A DNA stretch of 64,000 bases from Fredinandcohnia aciditolerans. Its GTDB lineage: Bacteria > Bacillota > Bacilli > Bacillales > Bacillaceae_L. The DNA lies in contig QGHH01000004.1 of assembly GCA_003640645.1 (NCBI GenBank), forward strand, positions 42,875-106,874. Direction: 5' to 3'. Both the position numbers and the translations under genes were made by a program. Shown one piece after another: positions 20,097-29,475 of the stretch. Numbering within the stretch: position 1 is the first letter of the stretch; each line of letters begins with the position of its first letter. The notes under the pieces were generated by a model, which made no database searches, was not told the DNA's origin, and worked only from the letters and a program-made list of their open reading frames with translations.

Positions 20097-20939
20097 TTAT
20101 TCAACTACAGTAACAGCACCAGCGTATTTTTCTTCAATAAACTTTTGAATTTCTTCAGATTTTAACACTTCTACTAGTGCTTTGATTTCTTCTCGATCTT
20201 CATCGCCCTTATTCACAACAACGAGGTTTGCAGGTACTACATCATCACCTTCAAAGGCAATACCGTCTTCTGCAATATTCACTCCACCTTCAAGAGCGTA
20301 GTTTGTGTTAATTACAACCGCATCTCCTTCACCATTTTCAAAGGATGTAGCAAGTAGTTTTGCTTCAATTAATGTAGAAAAATCAAGATTTTTCGAATTT
20401 TCGATGATGTCTTCAACCCTAGCTTGGTCGCCAACACCTTCTTTAAGCTTGATAATACCTTCTCTTTCAAAAATCGGTAAAATACGACCATGATCACTAA
20501 AAGAGTTACTCATAATAATTTTTGCACCATCTGGAAGCTCATTTAAACTTTTGTATTCTTTAGAATAAATTCCAATTGGCTCTTTATGGATTTCTCCAAC
20601 ACTTACAAAGTCAAAGTCAGGGTTGTCCTTTAATTGTAGGTCTAAATAACCTGGTGTTTGGAAGTAGTTTGCATCAAGTTCTTTTTCATGTAATGCAACA
20701 TTCGGTAAGATATAGTCTGTAAAAACTTCTATTTCAAGGTCAATTCCTTTATCCTTTAATAAAGGTTTTGCTTGTTCAAGGACTTCTGCATGTGGAACAG
20801 CTGATGCACCTACAACAAGCTTTTTATTTCCTTCTGCTTCTTGAGTGTCTCCTCCATTAGCAGCATCGTCATTTCCGCCACAAGCAACTAGGGCAATTGA
20901 AAGTAGTCCAAATAATAGTACATAAAGTAATTTTTTCAT
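20097..20939 (-). CDS. metQ: Methionine ABC transporter substrate-binding lipoprotein MetQ
   Basis: A 280-aa NlpA/MetQ-family lipoprotein. The signal peptide MKKLLYVLLFGLLSIALVAC ends in the lipobox LVAC, and an acidic Asn/Gly linker precedes the binding domain (VVGASAVPHAEVLEQ...). It delivers methionine to MetNP. Third gene of metN-metP-metQ, 17 bp after metP. Confidence 0.97.
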   Translation of the reverse strand: MKKLLYVLLFGLLSIALVACGGNDDAANGGDTQEAEGNKKLVVGASAVPHAEVLEQAKPLLKDKGIDLEIEVFTDYILPNVALHEKELDANYFQTPGYLDLQLKDNPDFDFVSVGEIHKEPIGIYSKEYKSLNELPDGAKIIMSNSFSDHGRILPIFEREGIIKLKEGVGDQARVEDIIENSKNLDFSTLIEAKLLATSFENGEGDAVVINTNYALEGGVNIAEDGIAFEGDDVVPANLVVVNKGDEDREEIKALVEVLKSEEIQKFIEEKYAGAVTVVE

Positions 20940-20956
20940 CGTTGTTTTTCCTCCTG

Positions 20957-21661
20957 TTATCTCTTGTCTGTATGTTTTGTAAAGAAATCACCCACAAATT
21001 GAATGATAAATACCAATATTAGTATTGCAACAGTTGCAATAAATGTAATGATTGGTTTATTGCTTTGGAAACCATATAAATATGCAAAATGGCCTAACCC
21101 ACCTGCTCCGATTACTCCAGCCATTGCGGTAAAGCTTACTAATGAGATTGCAGTAACGGTAATCCCGGAAATTAGGGCTGGTAAAGATTCAGGAATTAAC
21201 ACTTTAAAAATGATTGTCGAGTTTGTAGCTCCCATTGAATGAGAAGCCTCAATAACTCCTTTATCGATTTCACGCAAAGCGATTTCAACCATTCTGGCAT
21301 AGAACGGTGCTGACCCTATAATCAAAGATGGTAACGCAGCATTTGGTCCTAGCATGGAACCCATCATAATTTTCGTGAAAGGTATCAATAGGACAATCAG
21401 GATGATGAATGGTATGGAACGAAAAATATTAACAAATGCAGATACTATCCGATTCACCACTGTATTTTCCCATGCATTCCCTTTATCTGTTAAAAAGAGA
21501 ACTAAACCTAAAAATAAACCAATTATAAAAGTAGCAAGCACGGAGATTGAGGTCATGTATAAAGTCTCTAAAGTTGCTTCCCAAAGATTCCCCCAATTGA
21601 GTGCTTGATAATCTTTAACCTGTTTTTCCCATTTAAGTAATTCTTGAAATTGTTCAAGCAT
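20957..21661 (-). CDS. metP: Methionine ABC transporter permease MetP
   Basis: A 234-aa MetI-like permease with about five TM helices and the EAA-type loop (EIALREIDKGVIEASHSMGA). The ATG at 21661 is 7 nt after GAGGTG and is preferred to the TTG at 21667. Overlaps the end of metN by 8 nt. Confidence 0.96.
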   Translation of the reverse strand: MLEQFQELLKWEKQVKDYQALNWGNLWEATLETLYMTSISVLATFIIGLFLGLVLFLTDKGNAWENTVVNRIVSAFVNIFRSIPFIILIVLLIPFTKIMMGSMLGPNAALPSLIIGSAPFYARMVEIALREIDKGVIEASHSMGATNSTIIFKVLIPESLPALISGITVTAISLVSFTAMAGVIGAGGLGHFAYLYGFQSNKPIITFIATVAILILVFIIQFVGDFFTKHTDKR

Positions 21662-22679
21662 TTTCAATCACCTCAGCTTCTACTCGTTGTTGTCGAATAA
21701 ATTCGATGGCTGAAGTGACTTCATTAGCATCACCATCAAGATGTATAAATAATGTTCCATAAGATCCATTTTGGGTTTGTGAAATTTTCCCTTGTAAAAT
21801 ATTCACTTCCACCTTAAAATCTCGGATTAATCTAGTAATTAATGGCATTTCAGCATCTTCACCAACGAAGCTAAGCTGAACCATTTTTCCATTTGGATAA
21901 CGATCTAATAAATTCTCAACCGTTTCTTTTGTTTCTTCAGGCTCCGTCACTTGCTGAACGAAGCGTTTTGTAATGTTGGCTTGAGGCTTTTTAAATACAT
22001 CAAGCACTCTTCCTTGTTCAACAAACTTCCCATTTTCCATTACTGCAACTCGATGACAGATTTTACGTATCACATGCATTTCATGGGTAATTAATACGAT
22101 TGTTAACCCTAAACGTTCATTAATATCAACTAGTAAGTCCAAAATAGAGTCAGTTGTTTGAGGGTCTAATGCAGATGTTGCTTCATCACATAGTAAAACC
22201 TTCGGATTATTGGCAAGTGCTCTTGCAATTCCAACCCTTTGCTTTTGACCACCACTTAGCTGTGATGGGTAAGCATCTTCTCTTCCTTCCAGTCCTACAA
22301 GCTTAATAAGCTCATTTACCCGTTCTTCTCGTCTAGTTTTTGGCACCTTTGCAATCTCCAGAGGAAAGGAGATATTTTCCCTAACTGTTCTCGACCATAG
22401 TAGGTTAAAGTGCTGAAAAATCATACTTATTTCTTTACGTGCATCACGTAATGCTTTTCCTTTAATGGACGTGATATTATGACCAGCAACAGAAATATTC
22501 CCTTCTGTTGGAGTTTCAAGCCCATTCAATAAACGAATGAGTGAACTTTTACCCGCGCCACTGTATCCAATGATTCCGAAAATTTCACCTTCATTAATCT
22601 GAAGGTCAATATTGTTAACTGCTGTTACAGAATTTGTTTTTGTTTGATAAATCTTTTTAACATTTTTTAGTGTTATCAC
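21654..22679 (-). CDS. metN: Methionine ABC transporter ATPase MetN
   Basis: A 341-aa ATPase with Walker A GYSGAGKSS (about 38-46), signature LSGGQKQR, Walker B LLCDEATSALD, and a C-terminal NIL domain (about 265-341) that senses methionine in relatives. GTG start. First gene of the operon, controlled by the SAM-I riboswitch upstream. Confidence 0.97.
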   Translation of the reverse strand: MITLKNVKKIYQTKTNSVTAVNNIDLQINEGEIFGIIGYSGAGKSSLIRLLNGLETPTEGNISVAGHNITSIKGKALRDARKEISMIFQHFNLLWSRTVRENISFPLEIAKVPKTRREERVNELIKLVGLEGREDAYPSQLSGGQKQRVGIARALANNPKVLLCDEATSALDPQTTDSILDLLVDINERLGLTIVLITHEMHVIRKICHRVAVMENGKFVEQGRVLDVFKKPQANITKRFVQQVTEPEETKETVENLLDRYPNGKMVQLSFVGEDAEMPLITRLIRDFKVEVNILQGKISQTQNGSYGTLFIHLDGDANEVTSAIEFIRQQRVEAEVIENA

Positions 22680-22780
22680 GTTGTCACACCTTCTATTCAG
22701 AGAAAACTATGTTTAGTGTATGCGATAATGTAAATAAATAAAGATAATAATTATTCAAATATGCCCCGCATATAAAAATA

Positions 22781-22942
22781 AATGCCTTTCTGCAAAAACG
22801 AGCAGAAAGGCACAATTTAGTGATTCCTTCCTCTCATCTTCCAAAGCACAAAGCTTTGTGTGAATTGGCACCTTTTCAACAGATGTTGACGGTTGCTGGG
22901 TTTCATCGGGCACATCCCTCCACCACTCTAAATAAGAGTTAT
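22781..22942 (-). promoter_or_regulatory. SAM-I riboswitch (S-box) of metNPQ
   Basis: Minus-strand leader with CTCTTATTTAGAGTGGTGGAG, GGGATGTGCCCGATGAAACC, CAGCAACC, GGTGCCAATTC and a closing GATGAGAG; P1 pairs CTCTTAT with ATGAGAG (aptamer about 22831-22941). The terminator stem TGCCTTTCTGC / GCAGAAAGGCA at 22783-22812 is followed by TTTATTTTTAT. Transcription should stop when SAM is high. It fills most of the 379-bp gap before metY. Confidence 0.97.
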
Positions 22943-23058
22943 CAGATTTATTTAATTTTTATTATCATACTAAAACAACACGAGAGTAATCTTATCATCT
23001 CTATATAAAGGTGTCAACGAAAATATTGTGAACAATTTTTCAGTTATGCAGTCGGCAC

Positions 23059-24366
23059 TTATAAGGCTGAACTGGTGCCGTTTGCCGTTTTAATGGCTTG
23101 CTCTAAATCTTCTAAAATATCTTCCACATTTTCAATACCAACAGATAAGCGAACTAAGTCCTCTGTTACACCAGATGCCTTTAGGTCTTCTGGGCTTAAT
23201 TGTTGGTGTGTAGTACTAGCAGGGTGAATAATTAAGCTTTTTGCATCTCCTACATTTGCAACATGAGACCAAAGCTCAACACTATTGATTAGCTTTTCTC
23301 CAGCTTCTCTTCCACCTTTAATACCGAATACAATTACGGATCCTGCACCTTTTGGTAAATATTTATCAGCTAGTTGTTTATTTGGATGGTCCTCTTCACC
23401 TGGATACAATACCCATTCAACTCCAGGATGATTTTTAAGATAAGAAACAACTTTTTTCGTATTTGCAATATGCTCCTTCATACGAACATGTAATGTTTCT
23501 AAACCTAAGTTGAATTGGAATGAATTATATGGACTAATAGCTGGACCTAAATCTCGTAGTAATTGAACTCTTGCTTTTATAATAAAGGCTACTGGTCCTA
23601 AAGCTTCCGCAAAGACTAAATCATGATAACTAGGATCTGGTGTTGTAAATCCAGGGAATTTTGGTGAATTCCAATCGAATTTACCACCGTCCACTATAAT
23701 TCCACCCATGGTTGTTCCATTACCTAGTAACCACTTTGTAGCTGAATGGATAACAATGTCAGCACCATGCTCAATTGGTCTACATAAATATGGTGTTGCA
23801 AATGTATTGTCAACAATTAGAGGAATTCCTGCTTCATGAGCAATGTTAGCAACAGCCTCAATATCTAGTATATCTAAGCTAGGGTTTCCGATCGTTTCAG
23901 CAAAGATTGCCTTTGTATTAGGTGTTATTGCTTGACGGAAGTTTTCAGGATTTTTTGGATCTACTAAATGTGTTTTAATTCCATATTTAGGTAGAGTATT
24001 AGCAAATAGATTATACGTTCCACCATATAGTGTAGAAGCAGATACAATCTCATCTCCTGCTCCTGCAATATTAAGGATTGAAGTCGTAATAGCTGCCATT
24101 CCACTAGCAACTGCTAATGCACCAACTCCACCTTCTAATTGGGCAACTCTTTCTTCAAAAACAGTAGTAGTTGGGTTGTGGATGCGAGTATAAATATAAC
24201 CATTTTCTTTTAAACCAAAGAGATTTGCTGCATGTTCAGTAGTATTAAATTTGAACGCATTTGATTGATAGATAGGAACTGCTCTAGCACCGGTTACTGG
24301 ATCTGCCTCAAGACCCCCATGTATTGCAATCGTTTCTGTTCTGAATTTTTTTTGTTTTTCACTCAC
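23059..24366 (-). CDS. metY: O-acetylhomoserine (thiol)-lyase MetY
   Basis: A 435-aa Cys/Met-metabolism PLP enzyme, forming homocysteine from O-acetylhomoserine and sulfide. The PLP lysine is Lys211 in HSATKWLLGNGT; the family signature lies around it. Length over 420 aa fits MetY better than MetB/MetC (about 380). No metX acyltransferase follows, so that partner lies elsewhere. Regulated by its own SAM-I riboswitch. Confidence 0.95.
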   Translation of the reverse strand: MSEKQKKFRTETIAIHGGLEADPVTGARAVPIYQSNAFKFNTTEHAANLFGLKENGYIYTRIHNPTTTVFEERVAQLEGGVGALAVASGMAAITTSILNIAGAGDEIVSASTLYGGTYNLFANTLPKYGIKTHLVDPKNPENFRQAITPNTKAIFAETIGNPSLDILDIEAVANIAHEAGIPLIVDNTFATPYLCRPIEHGADIVIHSATKWLLGNGTTMGGIIVDGGKFDWNSPKFPGFTTPDPSYHDLVFAEALGPVAFIIKARVQLLRDLGPAISPYNSFQFNLGLETLHVRMKEHIANTKKVVSYLKNHPGVEWVLYPGEEDHPNKQLADKYLPKGAGSVIVFGIKGGREAGEKLINSVELWSHVANVGDAKSLIIHPASTTHQQLSPEDLKASGVTEDLVRLSVGIENVEDILEDLEQAIKTANGTSSAL

Positions 24367-24397
24367 TTTAATCTCTCCCTCTTTGATTAAATAAAAA

Positions 24398-24535
24398 AAC
24401 CTCTTCGATAAGAAGAGGTTGTATGTATGGTCTCTCTTCTTATCTTTCAGGCATAAAAAAGCCTGCTGGATTTAGCACCGTGTAAATACCGGTTGCCGGG
24501 TTTCATAGGGCCATTCCCTCCACCACTCTTGATAA
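24398..24535 (-). promoter_or_regulatory. SAM-I riboswitch (S-box) of metY
   Basis: Minus-strand leader with TCTTATCAAGAGTGGTGGAG, GGGAATGGCCCTATGAAACC, CGGCAACC, GGTGCTAAATCC and a closing AGATAAGAAGA. The terminator AACCTCTTC / GAAGAGGTT at 24398-24420 is followed by seven U. The remaining part of the gap to the MFS gene (24540-24726) shows only A/T-rich DNA, probably the metY promoter. Confidence 0.97.
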
Positions 24536-24726
24536 GATAAACTATTAAGTTTTTACTTTTATGATTAATTTGATGTTAACCCTTTTTTATTCACAAGTCA
24601 ACGAAAATATTTTGAAAAAACAAGATATTCGAAATTACTTGTATTTTTCGTGAAAATCGACAACCCTAATTAAACATCATGTTAATGCTACAAAATTCGT
24701 CCATTTTTCCCGGGAAATACGACATA

Positions 24727-26001
24727 TTAAGATATTTTCGCGATTTGTTTTTCCTCTTTTTGAAAGGATTTCCCAGTAAAAACAAATAGGAAATAGAGAG
24801 AGCCTATTAAATATAAGACAGAAGTAATTGTAAAAACATAAGCATAGCCCCAATAAGCACCATACAGCATCACAATCGAGGTTGATACCGGCCCCATTAA
24901 AGCCCATCCTAATGAAAATACCATTTGGTTAACAGAGTTGGCCAATCCTTTCATAGAATCATCAACCCGCCCCATAACAAGAGATGCTTGAATCGGGTTT
25001 CCTGCATTCATTAAGGCTTGTCTAAATAAAAAGCCAATCGCCGCTATGTAAAGATTTTCGGTATACCCTGTCAGCAAGAGGAAAGGCAATGATGATAGTT
25101 GTAAATAAACAACTGCTCGAACTTCTCCTACCTTACTAACAATGGCTGGTCCAATAATCATCGCGATCGCTGTTGCTGCTTGTCCCAATGATAAAATGAG
25201 ACCAATTACCGTATTACTCGCTAAAAACCGGTCAGCAAAATACAAATTCAGGTAAGGAATAACTAATCCTGAACCAAACCCTATGATCATTTGAGCAAAT
25301 GCAAACATCGCAATCAACTTTATTTGAGATTTATTTGTTCGCAGCTTCTGACTAAATGACGCCACTGTTTTAATCTCAGGTTGTTTCCTTGGCTGTTCAT
25401 TCATTTTAAGTACCGGTAAAATACCAGCCATATAAATGATAGTTGCAATTAATAATGTGATTCTTACACTCCAAAGCCCACTCATATGAAAGACAAATTG
25501 AAAGGCATCAGAAAATGCCCCTCCCGCAATATTCCCTACTACTTGTGCAACCATCATGATTGCTGAATGAAAACTAAACAGGTGAACCCTTTGTGAAGAT
25601 GTGGAGTTTTCCGCTAACCACGGGATTCCAGATACTTGAATAAATGCAGTCGACAGCCCTGTAATAAATGCAGTTCCAATCAGTAACTGATCAATTTCTA
25701 GAATACTTCTAGCAAAAAAGGCGAATGTAGAAATCGCAACTCCAAGAACCATCACTTTCTTTCTGCCAAATTTATCACTCATGAGCCCTGCGGGTACGAG
25801 AATTAAAGCAGATGCTAAAGCCGTCATTGCAATAATTGTTCCGTTCGTTTGCTCGGAGTAACCTAGCTCTCTTACATAAAAGTTATACATGATTGTGAAC
25901 ATGCCCATGCCTAATTGTGTAAAAACAGTCGCTAGTATAAATCGTTTGATGTTTTGATTGTATGCTTTATATTGCGTTTTCCATCCGGTGACAATGCTCA
26001 T
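24727..26001 (-). CDS. MFS transporter
   Basis: A 424-aa major facilitator with about 12 TM helices and the loop 2-3 signature GLMSDKFGRKKVM. Resembles drug/sugar-efflux MFS members; the substrate cannot be read from the sequence. The start is set at the ATG at 26001, 6 nt after TAGGAGC, instead of the upstream ATG at 26055. Monocistronic by spacing. Confidence 0.88.
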   Translation of the reverse strand: MSIVTGWKTQYKAYNQNIKRFILATVFTQLGMGMFTIMYNFYVRELGYSEQTNGTIIAMTALASALILVPAGLMSDKFGRKKVMVLGVAISTFAFFARSILEIDQLLIGTAFITGLSTAFIQVSGIPWLAENSTSSQRVHLFSFHSAIMMVAQVVGNIAGGAFSDAFQFVFHMSGLWSVRITLLIATIIYMAGILPVLKMNEQPRKQPEIKTVASFSQKLRTNKSQIKLIAMFAFAQMIIGFGSGLVIPYLNLYFADRFLASNTVIGLILSLGQAATAIAMIIGPAIVSKVGEVRAVVYLQLSSLPFLLLTGYTENLYIAAIGFLFRQALMNAGNPIQASLVMGRVDDSMKGLANSVNQMVFSLGWALMGPVSTSIVMLYGAYWGYAYVFTITSVLYLIGSLYFLFVFTGKSFQKEEKQIAKIS

Positions 26002-26127
26002 ATGTGCTCCTATAATTCTGTGATATATATGATATTTCGACTCCCTAAACATCATACAACTTTTTATACAAATTGCAATATACCGAATACAAAAATGATG
26101 TATTTTTTAAAATAAAGAAAGCGATAA

Positions 26128-26151
26128 CCCAATTGGATTATCGCAGTATAC
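26128..26151 (-). terminator. Terminator of terC-family gene
   Basis: The stem GCGATAA / TTATCGC around an inverted CCCAATTGG core is followed on the minus strand by TTTCTTTATTTT. Confidence 0.85.
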
Positions 26152-26173
26152 AGACATTATTCTTTCGCTTTTT

Positions 26174-26950
26174 TTATGCATTGCCTTCTTGAAGCGTTTT
26201 CTTATTACTCGGTGCAAACCAACCGAGTAGTGCAATGCCAACTAATACTCCATAGAAGATAATTGTCCAAACAGTACTATGCGGGAAATCATGGTCTAAA
26301 ATACCAATATCCTCATGAGCAAGGGTAATTACAGCAAGTTTGACACCGACCCAAGCTACAATTGCATATGCGGTTGTTTCCAATGCAGGTCGTTTCTCAA
26401 GAAGTTGCACAAACCAAGTTGCAGCAAACTTAATCAATACGAGGCCAGCAATACCCCCAAGAAGAATAACAATGAATTGTCCTCCATCCATACCACCGAA
26501 ATTGCCAAGAGGTGATTCTGGAAGACCAAGGGCTAGAGCAACCGCAGCTAAGATTGAATCAATAGCAAAAGCAAGATCCGCTAATGCAATCTTTCCTACG
26601 GTAGGCCAAAATCCTTTACCAGCAGACTCTTTTTCATCATCCTTATGAATGTTCTTATTTTCCTTACCAAACTTTGCTTGGATGATATGCTTTAATCCCA
26701 AATAAAGAAGATAGGCTGCCCCTATCGCTTGTATTTGCCATACGTTTGCTATAAAGGAAATAGCAAAAAGTGCTCCAAAACGGAAAACAAAAGCCATGAG
26801 TATTCCGTAATTGATTGCCTTTTTTTTCTGTTCTTCAGGTAAATGCTTGGCTATGATTGCTAGCACTAGAGCATTGTCCGCTGATAATAACCCTTCCAAA
26901 CCAATTAGGATTAACAATGCCCAGGCATATTCAAGCCAGATTGACTCCAT
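26174..26950 (-). CDS. TerC-family membrane protein
   Basis: A 258-aa polytopic protein with about seven TM helices and the TerC acidic motifs GLEGLLSADNALVLA (near 19-33) and ALADLAFAIDSILAA (near 130). TerC relatives in Bacillus export Mn2+ to secreted metalloenzymes or give metal/tellurite tolerance; role here inferred. The ATG at 26950 follows GGGGGAGA. No yybP-ykoY Mn riboswitch seen upstream. Confidence 0.88.
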   Translation of the reverse strand: MESIWLEYAWALLILIGLEGLLSADNALVLAIIAKHLPEEQKKKAINYGILMAFVFRFGALFAISFIANVWQIQAIGAAYLLYLGLKHIIQAKFGKENKNIHKDDEKESAGKGFWPTVGKIALADLAFAIDSILAAVALALGLPESPLGNFGGMDGGQFIVILLGGIAGLVLIKFAATWFVQLLEKRPALETTAYAIVAWVGVKLAVITLAHEDIGILDHDFPHSTVWTIIFYGVLVGIALLGWFAPSNKKTLQEGNA

Positions 26951-27120
26951 GAATGTCTCCCCCAACTTTTAGGAAATTTCCTACAGGTAATTCATGAGTT
27001 TCCCTTTTTTATAGTACTCTTTTTAGTATGAGTACAATGAAACACGATAAACCGAGTTGTTTTAGGTAATATGTTTAAAATTTTCCTTGGGTAAAAAATT
27101 GAAAAGGAAATTCAATAAAA

Positions 27121-27153
27121 TAACCCAAGAATGTTGAAATCCATTCCTGGGCT
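27121..27153 (-). terminator. Terminator of yusE
   Basis: The stem CCCAAGAATG / CATTCCTGGG (one mismatch) is followed by TTATTTTATTG on the minus strand; it touches the yusE stop codon. Confidence 0.85.
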
Positions 27154-27458
27154 TATGTTTTTGATAAGATTTCAACCAAGTAAGGAACTGAGTGAAAGGC
27201 ATAATACTTTTGCGCAACTTTTCCTTCTTTTACATGCATTAAACAAGGAACACTTTCAATTTGCCAATCGATTGCTTTTTTTGGTAAATAATTCAGATCA
27301 CTCTTACCGATTATTACGTTTGGTAATAATTCGGCGACGACAGTCATCATTTTTGAAGCTACCTGACAGGTTCCACACATCGGAGTGAATAAATAAAGCC
27401 AAAACTCCCCCGTGTTCGTAAGGTGAGTATCAATTTCGTGTTCATTCCATTCCTTCAT
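27153..27458 (-). CDS. yusE: Thioredoxin-like protein YusE
   Basis: A 101-aa thioredoxin fold with the redox motif CGTC at Cys28-Cys31 (FTPMCGTC) and the cis-Pro region SVPCLMHV. Cytosolic, no signal peptide. Probably a small thiol oxidoreductase; partner unknown. Position next to yusF, yusG and gcvH is as in B. subtilis. Confidence 0.9.
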   Translation of the reverse strand: MKEWNEHEIDTHLTNTGEFWLYLFTPMCGTCQVASKMMTVVAELLPNVIIGKSDLNYLPKKAIDWQIESVPCLMHVKEGKVAQKYYAFHSVPYLVEILSKT

Positions 27459-27538
27459 CTTTACAACAACCTTTTATCTTCTTAATTGTTGTTTATTTTA
27501 CCATAATTATTGAAAAAGTATAGGATACACGCTTGGCC

Positions 27539-27892
27539 TTACAGTAAGTATTCAGCATGAACATCTATGTTTGCTGAAAGTAGTACCGTAGCAATATGTT
27601 GTTCAGGGGCAGTCGCAACCTCCCGATACATTTTATCGATAAACAAATGCCGTGCTTCTGGAAACTCGCGTTTAAACTGTTTTCTAAGCTTATCTCCTGC
27701 ACGGTCGGCATCAACTAAGATATAAACATCTTTATTAAACAAATGCTCAATTAATTCGTCTAGTTTGGAGATACTAATCGTTCCGTTAGTACAAATAATC
27801 TCAACTGGTTCATTCACAACCGCTTCGACTTTCTTTTTATCTGTTCTCCCCTCAACAATAATTACTTTTTCATTATCGTCAAAAGCCACCAT
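27539..27892 (-). CDS. yusF: TOPRIM-domain protein YusF
   Basis: A 117-aa stand-alone TOPRIM domain with the conserved Glu in VIIVEGRTDKKKV and the Asp motif LVDADRAGDKLRK, as in RNase M5 and primase catalytic cores. Possibly acts on nucleic acid; no experimental role known to me. The ATG at 27892 follows AAGGTGAT; the longer frame from 27910 is not favoured. Confidence 0.88.
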   Translation of the reverse strand: MVAFDDNEKVIIVEGRTDKKKVEAVVNEPVEIICTNGTISISKLDELIEHLFNKDVYILVDADRAGDKLRKQFKREFPEARHLFIDKMYREVATAPEQHIATVLLSANIDVHAEYLL

Positions 27893-28017
27893 TTCATCAC
27901 CTTGTTTCAAGTGTACATTAATCTGATATATACTTCTTCGATGTATACAACTGCTTTTCCTTCATTTTATAGCGAAGAATATAATTTGGTGAATCATTAG
28001 GAAACAATAGGGAAAAA

Positions 28018-28041
28018 AAGACAGTGGGTAACCACTGTCTT
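28018..28041 (-). terminator. Terminator of yusG
   Basis: The stem AAGACAGTGG / CCACTGTCTT with a 4-nt loop is followed by TTTTTTCCC on the minus strand, overlapping the yusG stop. Confidence 0.93.
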
Positions 28042-28285
28042 AACACCAACCATTTTCATCATCACAATCGACATATTTCATATCTGGGTTAGAAGGTATA
28101 TCAGCATATGTGAAAATTTTGCTCTCCTCTTGCTCATATCCCTGCTTTAATTCATACTGAGCCCCTTCATTTGTAAAACGGATTTTTCCGATTGGTTCTT
28201 TTTCAACATATAATTTCATTTCATTATCTCCAAGCTTTCCGACCACTCGGTCAGTCACTTCAATTCGAGTATGTTTCAATACCAT
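28040..28285 (-). CDS. yusG: YusG family protein (DUF2553)
   Basis: An 81-aa small acidic protein matching YusG, with TDRVVGKLGDNEMKLY and the end YVDCDDENGWC. The ATG at 28285 follows GAAGGGTG by 6 nt, giving family-like length; the frame is open to 28354. Function unknown. Confidence 0.82.
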   Translation of the reverse strand: MVLKHTRIEVTDRVVGKLGDNEMKLYVEKEPIGKIRFTNEGAQYELKQGYEQEESKIFTYADIPSNPDMKYVDCDDENGWC

Positions 28286-28370
28286 TACGAACACCCTTCC
28301 ATCGGTATTTAATTTTAGAGTGTCCATTAAGAGAAACTTCATTCTGTTTGTCATTGTCCTTGTAAGGATA

Positions 28371-28422
28371 AAAAAAGAAAAGAGCCGATAGGAATTTTTT
28401 CCTGTTTTCGGCTCTTTTTATA
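28371..28422 (-). terminator. Terminator of gcvH
   Basis: A long imperfect stem AAAAGAGCCGA...TAGGA / TCCTG...TCGGCTCTTTTT just after gcvH, with A- and T-tracts on the flanks. Confidence 0.92.
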
Positions 28423-28428
28423 GAAATC

Positions 28429-28812
28429 TTAGTCTTCTTTTATCATTTCTTCATATTGTTCAGCTGTCATTAAATTTTCAATATCACCAGCATTTGCAGG
28501 CTCAATTACGATCATCCATGCTTTTTCATATGGAGATTCGTTTACGAATTCTGGGCTGTCGTCAAGGTCTTCATTTATTTCTACAACTTTACCGCTGATA
28601 GGCGCATAAAGTTCAGAAACCGTTTTAACAGATTCAACACTACCGAATGGCTCATCTGCTTGTATTTCATCGCCTACCTCTGGTAGTTCAACGAATACGA
28701 TATCACCTAACTCAGATTGTGCAAAATCAGTAATCCCAATGCGTACTTTTTCCCCTTCGACTTTCACCCATTCGTGTTCTTCAGAATAACGTAATTCTTT
28801 TGGTGTGCTCAT
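28429..28812 (-). CDS. gcvH: Glycine cleavage system H protein
   Basis: A 127-aa lipoyl carrier protein. The lipoyl-lysine is Lys63 in [12 protein letters not shown]. Shuttles the aminomethyl group between P, T and L proteins, and in B. subtilis is also the obligate relay of lipoate to other enzymes. Substrate of lipA at 4.3 kb. Monocistronic, away from gcvT/P, which is normal for Bacillus. Confidence 0.98.
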   Translation of the reverse strand: MSTPKELRYSEEHEWVKVEGEKVRIGITDFAQSELGDIVFVELPEVGDEIQADEPFGSVESVKTVSELYAPISGKVVEINEDLDDSPEFVNESPYEKAWMIVIEPANAGDIENLMTAEQYEEMIKED

Positions 28813-28921
28813 CTTGTACCCTCCATTAATTCGATATTATGAAATAATTAGTGTCCATTTTCATGAATAGTCTCAATAAAATGGATTATGTAAAAGTCCT
28901 TATTAAGGTCTTTCATCCGAT

Positions 28922-29281
28922 TTATTTTGCCCAAGTGCTTTCAAACTGAGCCTCATTAAAACCAACAGTTACCTTCTTACCATCGCTAGTGAGTGGGCGC
29001 TTAATTAGCATTCCATCAGAGGCTAAAAGTTCTAACAATTCATCCTCGGAGGCTGTACCAATTTTGTCTTTCAATCCAAGTTCGCGGTATTTTTGACCGC
29101 TCGTATTGAAGAATTTCTTTAATTCCAATCCACTTTTTTGGTACATTTCTTTTAATTGCTCTTTTGATGGGGGATTCTCCACAATATGTATGTCCTCAAA
29201 GGTAACCTGATGTTCTTCAAGCCATTTTTTCGCTTTTCGACAGGTTCCACATTTGGGATACCAGTAAAATGTTAAAGCCAT
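28922..29281 (-). CDS. yusI: ArsC/Spx-family protein YusI
   Basis: A 119-aa arsenate-reductase-like thioredoxin fold with CGTC at Cys11-Cys14 (YPKCGTCRKAK) and the late RPL motif (IKRPLTSDGKK). It belongs to the Spx/MgsR/YusI group; redox enzyme versus regulator cannot be decided from sequence. Stands between gcvH and fadE as in B. subtilis. Confidence 0.9.
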   Translation of the reverse strand: MALTFYWYPKCGTCRKAKKWLEEHQVTFEDIHIVENPPSKEQLKEMYQKSGLELKKFFNTSGQKYRELGLKDKIGTASEDELLELLASDGMLIKRPLTSDGKKVTVGFNEAQFESTWAK

Positions 29282-29428
29282 ATTCTCACCACCCCTACAA
29301 CATACTCCCCAAATATTTTAACATATAAAATTTTGAAATAACAACGATTCTCTAGATTCCCAAGAATAATTTCTACTCAATTCCCGTTTATCCTGCTTAA
29401 AAAAGAAAAAACCCTCTTATTTCAAGAA

Positions 29429-29456
29429 AAAAAGCCCCTATTATAGGAGCTTTTTC
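29429..29456 (-). terminator. Terminator of the fad operon
   Basis: The stem AAAAAGCCCCTA / TAGGAGCTTTTT lies after fadE, with T-rich sequence following on the minus strand. Confidence 0.88.
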
Positions 29457-29475
29457 TATCCGTTCAAGTTGGATA

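Noticed and set aside
26951-27110. yybP-ykoY manganese riboswitch ahead of the TerC-family gene
   Set aside because: The conserved GGGGAGUAG-type core and paired helices are not visible.
28922-29281. Arsenate reductase ArsC assignment for YusI
   Set aside because: It has CGTC in the Spx/YusI style and lies in the yus synteny block without ars genes, so a resistance role is not supported.
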